Positions 43,989 through 53,454 of a stretch of DNA of 64,000 nt are shown here, piece after piece (position 1 is the first letter of the stretch; every line of letters begins with the position of its first letter). The notes below the pieces were generated by a model that was given only the letters and a program-made list of their open reading frames with translations, made no database searches and was not told where the DNA came from. The stretch is taken from positions 662,137 to 726,136 of the forward strand of contig NZ_CP046640.1 of NCBI RefSeq assembly GCF_017751145.1, read 5' to 3'. The DNA comes from Iocasia fonsfrigidae (GTDB lineage: Bacteria; Bacillota; Halanaerobiia; Halanaerobiales; DTU029). A program made the translations under genes and the position numbers.

Positions 43989-45605
43989 ATGGTTAATGAG
44001 GTAAAAAAGATTGAGGAGACACTGGAAGAGGTTATTGACAGTTATCCTGCTAAATCAATGAAAAACCGTAAAGAACATATTGTCATTCGTGATACCAGTC
44101 AGGATAAACAAAAGATAATGGCTAATACCAGGACTATACCGGGTATAATATCCAATCGTGGCTGCTGTTTTGCAGGTTGTCAGGGGGTGGTCCTGGGACC
44201 ACTAAAAGATGTGGTTCATATTGTCCACGGGCCGATTGGTTGTTGTTATTATACCTGGGGTATGAGGAGAAACCAGGCTGTTGTTGGAGAAAATGAAAAG
44301 AACTTTTTAAACTTTTCTTTTTCCACAGATATGCAGGATTCAGATATTGTTTTTGGCGGTGAAAAGAAATTAGAGCAGGCTATTGATGAGGCGATGGAAA
44401 TATTTAATCCAGGCACAATAATGATTACTGCTACCTGTCCAGTAGGTCTCATTGGTGATGATATTCATGCTGTGGCCCGCAGAGCCCAGGAGAAATATGG
44501 AATCTCAGTAATGGCTTTTAGCTGTGAGGGCTATAAAGGGGTAAGTCAGTCAGCTGGACACCATATTGCCAATAATGAATTAATGGAACACCTGGTAGGT
44601 AAAAAGGAGATTGAGCTTGAGGCTGAATATCCAATAAATCTTATGGGGGAATATAATATTGGTGGAGATGCCTTTGAAATTGAAAGGGTGTTGGGAAAAA
44701 TAGGTTATAAGATTATAGCTACTTTTTCTGGTAATGGTTCTGCTGAAGCGATAATGAGTGCCCATGAGGCAGATTTAAACCTGGTTCAATGTCATCGGTC
44801 TATAAATTATATTGCTGAAATGTTTCGGGAAAAATATGGAGTTCCCTGGTTGAAGGTAAATTTTCTAGGTGTTGACCAGACCATTAAAAGCCTGCGGGAT
44901 ATGGCTAAGTACTTTGGTGATGAAAAATTAATCCAGCGGACAGAGGCTGTGATTGCTGAAGAGTTGGCAGCAGTTGAACAATCACTGGCAATGTATCAAG
45001 ACCTGTTGGAAGGAAAGACAGCTTTCCTCTTTGTAGGTGGTTCCAGGGCCCATCATTATCAGAATGTTTTTAAACGGATTGGGATTGATACAGTAGTGGC
45101 TGGATATGAGTTTGGCCACCGTGATGATTATGAGGGTAGGGAGGTAATCCCTGATATTAAAATGACAGCAGATGATCGAAATATCCCGGAGCTGGAGGTT
45201 GAGAAAGATGAACAGAGGTATCATCTGCGTTTATCAAAGGAAAAAATGGAGGAACTAGCTAAAGAGATACCATTAAATAATTATGAGGGTATGATTAAGG
45301 AAATGGAAGATGGGACTATAGCTATTGATGACCTTAATCATCATGAACAGGTTAAACTGACCAAGATATTAAAACCAGATATTTATTGTTCTGGTATTAA
45401 GGATAAGTATACTTCCCATAAAATGGGTGTTTTTTCCAAACAGCTGCATAGCTATGATTATAGCGGTCCTTATGCCATGTTTAAAGGGCATGTTAATTTT
45501 GCTAGAGATGTCGCCAATGGTATTTTGAGTCCTACCTGGGGTTATATTAATCCACCCTGGAAAAAAGAAGCAGGATTAGAGGGTAATTATGGAGGTGATT
45601 ACTAA
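43989..45605 (+). CDS. nifD: nitrogenase molybdenum-iron protein alpha chain NifD
   Basis: 538 aa. P-cluster ligands: Cys59 (NRGCCFAG), Cys85 (GPIGCCYY), Cys150 (TATCPVG). FeMo-cofactor ligands: Cys268 (VQCHRSINYI) and His487 (LHSYDYSGPY). His191 and Gln187 (SQSAGHH) match the substrate-channel residues. An insertion of about 50 residues (385-440) is as in clostridial NifD. All key residues support a real molybdenum nitrogenase. Stop overlaps the nifK start by one base. Confidence 0.98.
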   Translation: MVNEVKKIEETLEEVIDSYPAKSMKNRKEHIVIRDTSQDKQKIMANTRTIPGIISNRGCCFAGCQGVVLGPLKDVVHIVHGPIGCCYYTWGMRRNQAVVGENEKNFLNFSFSTDMQDSDIVFGGEKKLEQAIDEAMEIFNPGTIMITATCPVGLIGDDIHAVARRAQEKYGISVMAFSCEGYKGVSQSAGHHIANNELMEHLVGKKEIELEAEYPINLMGEYNIGGDAFEIERVLGKIGYKIIATFSGNGSAEAIMSAHEADLNLVQCHRSINYIAEMFREKYGVPWLKVNFLGVDQTIKSLRDMAKYFGDEKLIQRTEAVIAEELAAVEQSLAMYQDLLEGKTAFLFVGGSRAHHYQNVFKRIGIDTVVAGYEFGHRDDYEGREVIPDIKMTADDRNIPELEVEKDEQRYHLRLSKEKMEELAKEIPLNNYEGMIKEMEDGTIAIDDLNHHEQVKLTKILKPDIYCSGIKDKYTSHKMGVFSKQLHSYDYSGPYAMFKGHVNFARDVANGILSPTWGYINPPWKKEAGLEGNYGGDY

Positions 45606-46972
45606 TGTTAGATCTGGTGCCAGCAGAAATAAAAGAAAGGGAGTCACTGGTTGTAAACCCGGCTAAGACTTGTCAACCGATTGGGGCTATGTATGCCGCA
45701 CTAGGTATTCATGCCTGTTTACCACATAGTCATGGTTCACAGGGGTGCTGTTCTTACCACCGGATGCATCTTACCAAGCATTTTCGGGAACCTGTTGTGG
45801 CTTCAACTAGTGCCTTTACTGAGGGCTCATCTGTTTTTGGCGGAAGGGCTAATTTAACAACTGCCTTAAAGAATATTTTTGCAGTTTATGACCCTGATGT
45901 AGTAGCTATTAATACAACCTGTCTCTCTGAAACAATTGGTGATGATATTCCCTCTATTATTGGGGAAGTAGATATCCCTGAGGGTAAAGAGGTTTTTTCA
46001 GCCAGTACCCCCAGTTATGTAGGGTCCCATATAACCGGATTTTCTAATATGGTGGAGGCTATGGTCAAGCATTTTTCCCGGAAAGGTGAAGGGATTAAGA
46101 CCAATGGCAAAGTAAATATAATCCCCGGTTTTGTGAATCCAGGGGATATCAGGGAGGTTAAGCATATTGTAGAGGCCCTGGGGATAGAGTATATTTTGTT
46201 TCCAGATCAAAGCGGAGTATTGGATTCACCGATGACTGGTGAATATCAGATGTATCCAGCAGGTGGAACCACTGTTGGTGATTTAAGGGATTCAGGAAAC
46301 TCCAGAGCCACACTTGCCCTGGGGAGTTTTGCTTCAGCAGAGGCTGCTTTTCAATTAGAAAGGCAGTGTAAAATTAAACCCTATATCTTGAAGATGCCCC
46401 TTGGTGTTAAGGCTACAGATGACTTTATAATGCAGTTAATTAAGTTAACAGGCCATGAGGTTCCTTTTACACTGGAGGAAGAGAGGGGACAGCTGGTGGA
46501 TATTATGGCTGATACCCATAACCATTTTCACGGTAAAAAGGTGGCTATTTATGGAGATCCAGATCTAGTAATCGCAATGACTGAATTTGCCCTGAGTCTT
46601 GGTATGTTACCTGTTCATGTGCTTACTGGAACACCGGGTAAAGCCTTTAAACAGGAGATAGAGTCAATGCTTGACGAGGCAGGTCTGGAAGCCAATGTCA
46701 AAGAAGCGGGTGATATGTTTAAGCTGCATCAATGGATTAAGAATGAACCTGTTGACCTTTTAATAGGTAATTCCTATGGTAAATTGATTGCTAAAGCAGA
46801 GGATATTCCCCTGCTGAGGCTTGGTTTCCCAATCCTGGATAGGAGTGTGCATAGCTACTTTTCTGTCCTGGGTTATAGAGGGGCAATGAGAATAATTGAA
46901 AAGATAAGTAATGCTTTATTAGATCGAAGGGATAGGGATACATCAGAGGAATTAATTGAGTTTGTTTTATAA
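45605..46972 (+). CDS. nifK: nitrogenase molybdenum-iron protein beta chain NifK
   Basis: A 455-aa protein, short as in clostridial NifK (no N-terminal extension). P-cluster ligand motifs: NPAKTCQPIGAMYA, HGSQGCCSYHR and NTTCLSETIGDD. Translationally coupled to nifD (TAATG). A long inverted repeat follows before nifE. Confidence 0.97.
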   Translation: MLDLVPAEIKERESLVVNPAKTCQPIGAMYAALGIHACLPHSHGSQGCCSYHRMHLTKHFREPVVASTSAFTEGSSVFGGRANLTTALKNIFAVYDPDVVAINTTCLSETIGDDIPSIIGEVDIPEGKEVFSASTPSYVGSHITGFSNMVEAMVKHFSRKGEGIKTNGKVNIIPGFVNPGDIREVKHIVEALGIEYILFPDQSGVLDSPMTGEYQMYPAGGTTVGDLRDSGNSRATLALGSFASAEAAFQLERQCKIKPYILKMPLGVKATDDFIMQLIKLTGHEVPFTLEEERGQLVDIMADTHNHFHGKKVAIYGDPDLVIAMTEFALSLGMLPVHVLTGTPGKAFKQEIESMLDEAGLEANVKEAGDMFKLHQWIKNEPVDLLIGNSYGKLIAKAEDIPLLRLGFPILDRSVHSYFSVLGYRGAMRIIEKISNALLDRRDRDTSEELIEFVL

Positions 46973-46990
46973 CTGAGTAATAATCTGCTA

Positions 46991-47061
46991 CCTATATAGA
47001 TATTATTTCTCGAAATAAATATAAGGTTTTATATCATCTAAATCAATAATATCTATATAGG
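46991..47061 (+). repeat. 17-bp inverted repeat between nifK and nifE
   Basis: CCTATATAGATATTATT (46991-47007) is perfectly complementary to 47045-47061. The 37-base loop holds a small inner stem (ATATAA with TTATAT). No T run follows. It may be an mRNA-stability or attenuation element separating nifHDK from nifENB. Confidence 0.8.
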
Positions 47062-47104
47062 TTTTATCTTGGTTTTTATTTAGATATAAGGTGGTGAGTT
47101 TAAA

Positions 47105-48466
47105 ATGATTCGGTCTTCTAGTATAAAAGCACTTGAAGAGAGAAAAGGCTTTATTATAACCAATGAAAAAACGGTAGAAAAGGATATTAAGTGTAATGAG
47201 GATAGCCTGGCTGGTGTTGTCAGTCAAAGGGCCTGTGTTTATTCAGGAGCCAGGGTGGTTTTAAATCCTATTACAGATGCCTATCATCTTGTTCATGGAC
47301 CGATTGGCTGTGCCAGTTATACCTGGGATATCAGGGGTAGTTTAAGTAGTGGGGCAGAGGTTTACCGTAATAGCTTTTCGACTGATTTAGGGGAAAAAGA
47401 TATTATCTTTGGTGGTGAGTGTAAACTGAGTCTGGCGATTAAAGAACTGGTAGAAAGATATCAGCCAGAATTAATTTTTGTATACTCTACCTGTGTTGTC
47501 GGGGTAATTGGTGATGACCTGTCAGCTGTTTGTAAGTCTGCTGAAAGGGAATATGGTATTAGGGTGGTCCCGGTGCAGTCTACAGGTTTTGCTGGTAATA
47601 AGATAAGTGGTTATAGGGCAGCCTGTGATGCCTTAATGGACTTAATTAAAGAAAATAATAATCCTGCTGAGGAAAAAGAGGGTATTAATATTCTTGGTGA
47701 TTATAATCTGGCAGCAGAGATGTGGATCCTGCAGGGTTATTTCCAGCAATTAGGTATTAAGGTAGTAGCGAAGTTTACCGGTGACTCTAGTTACCAGGAG
47801 ATAAAGAAGGCGGCTAAGGCCAAGCTAAATATTGTGCAATGTGCCGGGTCAATGGGTTATCTGGGTAAAGAAATGGAAAAGGAATTTGGGATTCCTTTTA
47901 TTAAGGTTAGTTTTTTTGGAATAAAGGATACTATTGATTCTTTAAGGAAGATAGCAGATTTTCTAGGTGATAGACAGCTCAAGGATAGGGTTGAGAAATT
48001 TGTAAGGAAGAAAAGTGTTAAAGTTAAACAGGAACTGGAGTTTTACCGGCAGAGGCTTAAAGGGAGCCGGGCTGCTATCTATGTTGGTGGGGGATTTAAG
48101 GCTATTTCTTTGATTAAACAGTTTAATGACCTGGGTATAGAAACAGTCATGGTAGGAACTCAGACCGGTAAAAAAGAGGAATATAGGGAAATGAAGGAGT
48201 TAAGCAAAGAAGGGACTGTTATCCTTGATGATGCTAATCCATCTGAACTGGAGAATTTCATGAAGGAAAGAGGTGCAGATATTCTGGTTGGTGGGGTTAA
48301 AGATAGGGCCCTGGCCTATAAAATGGGGATAGCATTTTGTGACCATAATCATGAGAGGAAACACCCGCTCTCTGGGTTTGAAGGAGTAATTAATTTTGCT
48401 AAAGAACTTGATATGACAATCAACAGCCCTGTCTGGCAGCTGTTAAGGAGTGATCTTAATGATTAA
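47105..48466 (+). CDS. nifE: FeMo-cofactor scaffold protein NifE
   Basis: A 453-aa NifD paralogue: SQRACVYSGARVVLNPITDA, HGPIGCASYTWDIRG, STCVVGVIGDD, QCAGSMGYLG. With NifN it holds the maturing cofactor. The NifD cofactor His motif is absent, as expected. AAGGTGGTGAG site. Start of the second part of the cluster; overlaps nifN by 8 bases. Confidence 0.95.
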   Translation: MIRSSSIKALEERKGFIITNEKTVEKDIKCNEDSLAGVVSQRACVYSGARVVLNPITDAYHLVHGPIGCASYTWDIRGSLSSGAEVYRNSFSTDLGEKDIIFGGECKLSLAIKELVERYQPELIFVYSTCVVGVIGDDLSAVCKSAEREYGIRVVPVQSTGFAGNKISGYRAACDALMDLIKENNNPAEEKEGINILGDYNLAAEMWILQGYFQQLGIKVVAKFTGDSSYQEIKKAAKAKLNIVQCAGSMGYLGKEMEKEFGIPFIKVSFFGIKDTIDSLRKIADFLGDRQLKDRVEKFVRKKSVKVKQELEFYRQRLKGSRAAIYVGGGFKAISLIKQFNDLGIETVMVGTQTGKKEEYREMKELSKEGTVILDDANPSELENFMKERGADILVGGVKDRALAYKMGIAFCDHNHERKHPLSGFEGVINFAKELDMTINSPVWQLLRSDLND

Positions 48467-49856
48467 TAAAAATTTACAGAGCATAAATGTTAATCCCTGT
48501 AAGATGTGTATGCCGATGGGGGCGGCTTTAGCCTTTAAGGGTATTGAGAATTCCATGGTCTTAATGCATGGTTCCCAGGGGTGTAGTACCTATATCCGGC
48601 GTCATATATCAACTCATTTTAATGAACCAATTGATATTGCCTCTTCATCTTTAAATGAAAAAGGAACTGTTTATGGTGGGGAAGAGAACCTTAAAAAGGG
48701 TTTAAAGAACCTGCTTAAATTATATCAACCTGGTGTTATAGGGGTTATTACAACCTGTCTGGCTGAAACAATTGGGGAAGATATTGTTAGGATGGTTGCA
48801 GAATTTAAAAGGGAAGAAGAGATTAATGATCTGGCTATGATTCCAGTTGCTACACCGGGTTATGGTGGTTCTCAATATGAGGGATATTATTTAACCTTAA
48901 GAAGAATAGTTGAAGAGCTGGCTACAGCTCAATCCAGGCAATCCAGCCCTAAAATAAATATTATTACCGGGAATTTGACACCTGCTGATATCAGGAAGAT
49001 TAAGAGGATACTGAACTTATTTGATTTTAATTATACTTTACTACCAGATCTATCAGAGACCTGTGATGCTCCTTTTTCAGCTGACTATAAGAAAATAGCT
49101 AGGGGGGGCACCACCATTAAGGATATAGAGGAAATGGGAACAGCAGTAGCTAGTATTGAATTTGGTTTTTTAGTTGATGATAATCTATCCCCTGCCTGGT
49201 TTCTGGAAAAAGAATTTGCTGTTCCTTTATATAGATTGCCCCTTCCTATTGGGTTGAAAAATGTTGATAGTTTTATAAATTTACTTTCCCGTTTAGCAAA
49301 GAAAGATATTCCTGCTGAGATAATGGCTGAGAGGGGAAGGATGTTGGATGGGATGATTGATTCCCATAAATATAATGCTGAGGGAAGGGCAGCAATTTTT
49401 GGGGAGCCGGACCTGGTCTATGCCCTTACTGCTTTATGTGCTGAAAATGGTATTTTTCCAGCAGTTGTTGCTACAGGGACTAAAATACTGGACCTGGAAA
49501 AGAAGATTTCTAAGTTGACTGATAATTTTACTGAAGAACCGATAATAATCCATCAGGCAGATTTTGCTGTTATTAGAAAACATGTTCAGCAGCAGGGGGT
49601 TAATTTGTTAATTGGACATTCTGATGGAAATTTTATAACTGAGAAGGATGATATACCACTGGTAAGGACCGGATTTCCTATTCATGACCGGATAGGTGCC
49701 CAGAGAGAACTCTCTGTTGTTTATGAGGGTTCAATGAGATTGTTGGATAAGATTACTAATACTATTTTACAAGCAAAGCATAATTCTTACAGGCAGGATT
49801 TATTTGAGCGCTATTATTTGCCTGTCAAAGGAGGTGGCAAACATGTTTTTGGATAG
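48459..49856 (+). CDS. nifN: FeMo-cofactor scaffold protein NifN
   Basis: About 465 aa, a NifK paralogue: NVNPCKMCMPMGAALAFKG, HGSQGCSTYIRRH, TTCLAETIGED. ATG 48459 has AGGAG 9 bases upstream. Its 3' end overlaps nifB by 14 bases. Forms the NifEN scaffold with NifE. Confidence 0.95.
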   Translation: MINKNLQSINVNPCKMCMPMGAALAFKGIENSMVLMHGSQGCSTYIRRHISTHFNEPIDIASSSLNEKGTVYGGEENLKKGLKNLLKLYQPGVIGVITTCLAETIGEDIVRMVAEFKREEEINDLAMIPVATPGYGGSQYEGYYLTLRRIVEELATAQSRQSSPKINIITGNLTPADIRKIKRILNLFDFNYTLLPDLSETCDAPFSADYKKIARGGTTIKDIEEMGTAVASIEFGFLVDDNLSPAWFLEKEFAVPLYRLPLPIGLKNVDSFINLLSRLAKKDIPAEIMAERGRMLDGMIDSHKYNAEGRAAIFGEPDLVYALTALCAENGIFPAVVATGTKILDLEKKISKLTDNFTEEPIIIHQADFAVIRKHVQQQGVNLLIGHSDGNFITEKDDIPLVRTGFPIHDRIGAQRELSVVYEGSMRLLDKITNTILQAKHNSYRQDLFERYYLPVKGGGKHVFG

Positions 49857-50721
49857 GGCTGTTAAAACAAAAAAACACCCCTGTTTTAGCAAATCAGCTC
49901 ATAATTATGCCCGGATGCATATCCCTGTTGCACCGGTCTGTAATATTAGCTGTAATTATTGTAATAGGAAATATGACTGTGTTAATGAGAGTAGACCAGG
50001 GGTGACCAGTGAGGTTCTCAGCCCTGAAGAGGCCCTGGCTAAATTTCGCATAGTAAAAGAAAAAATGCCGGAGTTAAGTGTAGTAGGTGTAGCCGGTCCT
50101 GGTGATTCACTGGCCAATTTTCCTGAAACAAAAAAGTCCATTCAGTTAATACAGGCAGAAAGCCCTGACATGGTATTTTGCTTATCTACCAACGGCTTAA
50201 TGTTGCCTGAATACCAGGAGGATATTTTGCAGCTAGGTATCAGTCATCTAACTATTACTATCAATGCAGTTAACCCCCGGATTGGGGCTAAAATTTATGC
50301 TCAGGTTAACTACCAGGGAGTGTCTCTATCTGGTGAAGAAGGTGCTACACTATTACTTGATAGACAGTTGAAAGGCCTGGAGTATTTGTCAGCCAGGGGT
50401 ATAGTATGTAAGGTAAATATTCTTCTACTTAAAGGGATCAATGACAGTCATCTTGAGGAAGTCGTACAGGTGGTCAAAAAGCATGGTGCTTATATGACTA
50501 ATATAATGCCTTTGATACCTGTTAAAGGCACCAGATTTGAAGATTTACCATTAAGTGATGGCAAAGAGTTAAATAATTTCAGAAGGAAATGTTCTGTACA
50601 CTTAAAACAGATGTATCACTGTCAGCAGTGCCGGTCAGATGCAGTAGGCTGTCTGGGGCGTGACCGTTCACTGGAGTTTAGTGATAATTATATTAAGGAA
50701 AGGGAAGTGAGTTCTAGATGA
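49843..50721 (+). CDS. nifB: NifB, radical SAM FeMo-cofactor core synthase
   Basis: About 292 aa, the short form without a fused NifX domain. HPCFSKSAHNYARMHIPVA, radical SAM motif CNISCNYCNRKYDC (Cys33, 37, 40), GPGDSLANFPET, and C-terminal cluster ligands CQQCRSDAVGCLG. It builds the 8Fe-9S-C NifB-co. ATG 49843 follows AAAGGAGG inside the nifN end. Confidence 0.96.
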   Translation: MFLDRAVKTKKHPCFSKSAHNYARMHIPVAPVCNISCNYCNRKYDCVNESRPGVTSEVLSPEEALAKFRIVKEKMPELSVVGVAGPGDSLANFPETKKSIQLIQAESPDMVFCLSTNGLMLPEYQEDILQLGISHLTITINAVNPRIGAKIYAQVNYQGVSLSGEEGATLLLDRQLKGLEYLSARGIVCKVNILLLKGINDSHLEEVVQVVKKHGAYMTNIMPLIPVKGTRFEDLPLSDGKELNNFRRKCSVHLKQMYHCQQCRSDAVGCLGRDRSLEFSDNYIKEREVSSR

Positions 50722-51026
50722 ATAAACCTAAACATCATGTTTTTGTATGTTCCAGTTCCAGAATTACTGGTCAGCAGAGGGGTTATTGTGTTAAAAATGA
50801 TTCTGTAGAAATAATACAGCGGTTTATGATGGGAATAGAAGAGGAAGATTTGACTGGTGATGTTATGGTTACCAATACAGGTTGTCTGGGTATTTGTGAT
50901 AAAGGGCCGATTGTAATCATTTACCCTGAAGGGGTCTGGTATGGTAGTGTAAGCCCTGATGATGTTGCAGAGATTATTCAATCACATCTTGTAGGGGGTA
51001 AGGTGGTCGAGAGCTTGAAAATTTAA
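50718..51026 (+). CDS. thioredoxin-like [2Fe-2S] ferredoxin
   Basis: A 102-aa protein with four cluster cysteines in the thioredoxin-like ferredoxin spacing: FVCSSSR, GYCVKND, and TGCLGICDKG. This family (FdI of Azotobacter, Shethna type) often accompanies nif genes, in electron transfer or protection. Overlaps the nifB stop by 4 bases. Confidence 0.92.
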   Translation: MNKPKHHVFVCSSSRITGQQRGYCVKNDSVEIIQRFMMGIEEEDLTGDVMVTNTGCLGICDKGPIVIIYPEGVWYGSVSPDDVAEIIQSHLVGGKVVESLKI

Positions 51027-51086
51027 TAATTATATTAAGGAAAGGAAAGTGGGGGGAAGGTAATAAATTTGTCAGAGGTGGTTAGT

Positions 51087-51866
51087 ATGAATAGTTTAAA
51101 GAAGTGTGTTATTAGTCTTGTTTTATTAGCTTTGATTTTAATTTGTCTTGCAGTAAATATTTATGCTGTGGATGGACTTTTCATTTATTGTGGGGCAGGT
51201 TTAAGGAAACCAATGGAGGAAACAGCTGAACTGTTTACTGATAAATATGGAACAACTATTGATTTCCAATATAATGGTTCTGGCGCTCTGTTAAACCAGT
51301 TAATGATGTCCAGAACTGGTGATATTTATATGCCAGGTGATGTCTGGTTTATTAATGAACTTAAGGGTTCGGGTGATGAAGAGGGAAATTATATAATTAA
51401 GGATTTGCCAGTTGCTTTTCATACCCCTGTAATTGTCACCCCCAAAGGTAACCCAGCTGGAATTAGGGATATATCTGACCTTATTAAACCAGGTGTCAGT
51501 GTAATCCTGGGGGATGAAAATATAGCAATAGGTCGTATTACAGCTAAAATCTTTAAAAATATTGAGACTTATGAACAGCTTCAAGATAATGTAATTGCTC
51601 GGATGGGGACTGTTAACCAGGTAGCCCTGGCCTTGAGTATGAAACAGGCTGATGCAGGGATTATCTGGAGGGCTAACTATATTGAACTGGCTGATAGACT
51701 TGATTTGATTGAAATTGATGAAGAAATTAATGTAGTTAAAGAAATATATATAGCTGTACTGAAATTTTCTCAAAACAAAGCTAAGGCCTCTCAGTTTCTG
51801 GATTTTGTGGTCTCAGAGGGTAAGGATGTCTTTGCTAAATATGGGTACAGGATTATTAAAGACTAG
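51087..51866 (+). CDS. modA: molybdate-binding protein ModA
   Basis: About 259 aa, with a signal peptide (CVISLVLLALILICLAVNIYA). Family pattern: LFIYCGAGLRKPMEETAELF, FQYNGSGALLNQLMMSRTGD, GIIWRANY. It captures molybdate (or tungstate) for import. ATG 51087 follows AGAGGTGG. First gene of modABC, set within the nif cluster. Confidence 0.92.
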   Translation: MNSLKKCVISLVLLALILICLAVNIYAVDGLFIYCGAGLRKPMEETAELFTDKYGTTIDFQYNGSGALLNQLMMSRTGDIYMPGDVWFINELKGSGDEEGNYIIKDLPVAFHTPVIVTPKGNPAGIRDISDLIKPGVSVILGDENIAIGRITAKIFKNIETYEQLQDNVIARMGTVNQVALALSMKQADAGIIWRANYIELADRLDLIEIDEEINVVKEIYIAVLKFSQNKAKASQFLDFVVSEGKDVFAKYGYRIIKD

Positions 51867-51952
51867 AGAGTTTGAAAGTCGTAAGGGGTAGTAGTTTAAT
51901 GACTTTGAGATTTAATTACTAAAGAAAGTTCAGCTTAACTGGGGTGAATATA

Positions 51953-52759
51953 ATGAAATATAACCTTTTTAAAATATTGGTTTTTTCCGTTTTTACTATC
52001 TTTATTATTTTTCTGCTCTCTGTCTTATTTACCCCTATTATCTATAATAAGGGGCAGGCTTTATTATCTATTATCCATAATAAGGAGGTGTTTTTTGCCC
52101 TTTCATTAAGTTTAATTACTTCACTGATTTCTATTACAATTGCTACTATTATTGGTCTGCCAGTGGCTTATGTTCTGGCCAGGTATGATTTTAAAGGTAA
52201 AAGGTTATTTGATGTACTGGTAGACCTGCCTATTATTTTACCACCACTGGTTACTGGGATGAGTTTATTAATTCTCTTAGGTCCAGTATTAGGAAACTGG
52301 CTGGGTAAACTGGGTTTAAATTTTGTTTTCACCCCCTTAGGAATTATCATGGCTCAGCTAGTAGTAGCGGCACCCTTTGCTATTCGGAGTTTTAAGACTG
52401 CTTTTGCTGGGATTGATCCGACCTTTGAAAAAGCAGCTATGACCCTGGGAGACCACCATTTTATGGTTTTCAGAAGGATTACTTTACCGCTGGCTAAAAA
52501 TGGTATTATAACTGGTATTACCATGGCCTGGGCCAGGGCAGTGGGGGAATTTGGTGCTACAGTGATGCTGGCAGGTGCGACCCGTTTTAAAACAGAAACC
52601 CTGCCTATTGCTATCTACTTAAATATTGCTACAGGTAATATTGATCTGGCCATTGCTATAGCCTTAATAATGATCATATTTTCTATAATAGTATTGACTG
52701 TAATAAAAATCTTTGATAAGGATTTGTATAATTACTATGAAAAGGAACGGGGTGATTAA
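51953..52759 (+). CDS. modB: molybdate ABC transporter permease ModB
   Basis: About 268 aa with six or so helices; LSLITSLISITIATIIGLPVAY, DLPIILPPLVTGMSLLILLG and the EAA loop EKAAMTLGDHHFMVFRRITLP, ending GEFGATVMLAGATRFKTETL, typical of ModB/CysT-type permeases. Follows modA. Confidence 0.94.
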   Translation: MKYNLFKILVFSVFTIFIIFLLSVLFTPIIYNKGQALLSIIHNKEVFFALSLSLITSLISITIATIIGLPVAYVLARYDFKGKRLFDVLVDLPIILPPLVTGMSLLILLGPVLGNWLGKLGLNFVFTPLGIIMAQLVVAAPFAIRSFKTAFAGIDPTFEKAAMTLGDHHFMVFRRITLPLAKNGIITGITMAWARAVGEFGATVMLAGATRFKTETLPIAIYLNIATGNIDLAIAIALIMIIFSIIVLTVIKIFDKDLYNYYEKERGD

Positions 52760-52762
52760 TGG

Positions 52763-53443
52763 ATGACAGTTTTAGAAATTGATTTGCATAAAAAACTGGG
52801 GGGTATTCAACTCTGTCAAAAATTTGAACTGGGAAATGAAATTTTGATCTTATTTGGTCCTTCCGGTTCTGGTAAGACGACATTGCTAGATTGTATTGCC
52901 GGACTTAAATCCCCGGACAGGGGAGAAATTAAATTGAATGATCAATACCTCTTTTCCGACCAAAGGGGGATTAATCTGCCGGCTTTTAAACGAAAAATAG
53001 CCTATGTATTTCAGAATTATGCCTTGTTTCCCCACCTGACAGTTGAGGAAAATGTTATGTACAGTCTTATGGGGGATAAACAGGCAAAGAAGCCCAGGTT
53101 TAGTATAAAAAAGGTATTGGATTTATGTCAGATAAATCATCTGCAGGAACGTTTACCAGAACAGTTATCAGGTGGAGAAAAACAGCGTGTAGCTTTGGCC
53201 AGGGCTTTAATGAGTGAACCAGATCTCTTATTACTTGATGAACCCTTATCTTCGCTAGATCAAGAATTGAGTTTGCGTCTTCAGGAAGAAATAAGGCTTA
53301 TTCAGCAGGAATGGATGATTCCCTTCATCTATGTAACCCATAATCAGCAAGAAGTAGAGTATCTTGGTGATAAGTTATTATATATTAATAGGGCCTGGAC
53401 TGATTTATGTGATTGCCATGATTATAAAGTTGCCCAAACATAG
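52763..53443 (+). CDS. modC: molybdate ABC transporter ATPase ModC (short)
   Basis: A 226-aa ATPase: Walker A GPSGSGKTT, signature LSGGEKQRVALARAL, Walker B LLLLDEPLSSLD, H-loop YVTHNQQEVEYL. It lacks the C-terminal regulatory (TOBE/Mop) domain of long ModC. It ends 11 bases before nifV. Confidence 0.93.
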   Translation: MTVLEIDLHKKLGGIQLCQKFELGNEILILFGPSGSGKTTLLDCIAGLKSPDRGEIKLNDQYLFSDQRGINLPAFKRKIAYVFQNYALFPHLTVEENVMYSLMGDKQAKKPRFSIKKVLDLCQINHLQERLPEQLSGGEKQRVALARALMSEPDLLLLDEPLSSLDQELSLRLQEEIRLIQQEWMIPFIYVTHNQQEVEYLGDKLLYINRAWTDLCDCHDYKVAQT

Positions 53444-53454
53444 GGGGTGTAAAA

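Noticed and set aside
47003-47227. Minus-strand frame over the nifK-nifE gap
   Set aside because: Overlaps the inverted repeat and the nifE 5' end; no ribosome site or similarity.
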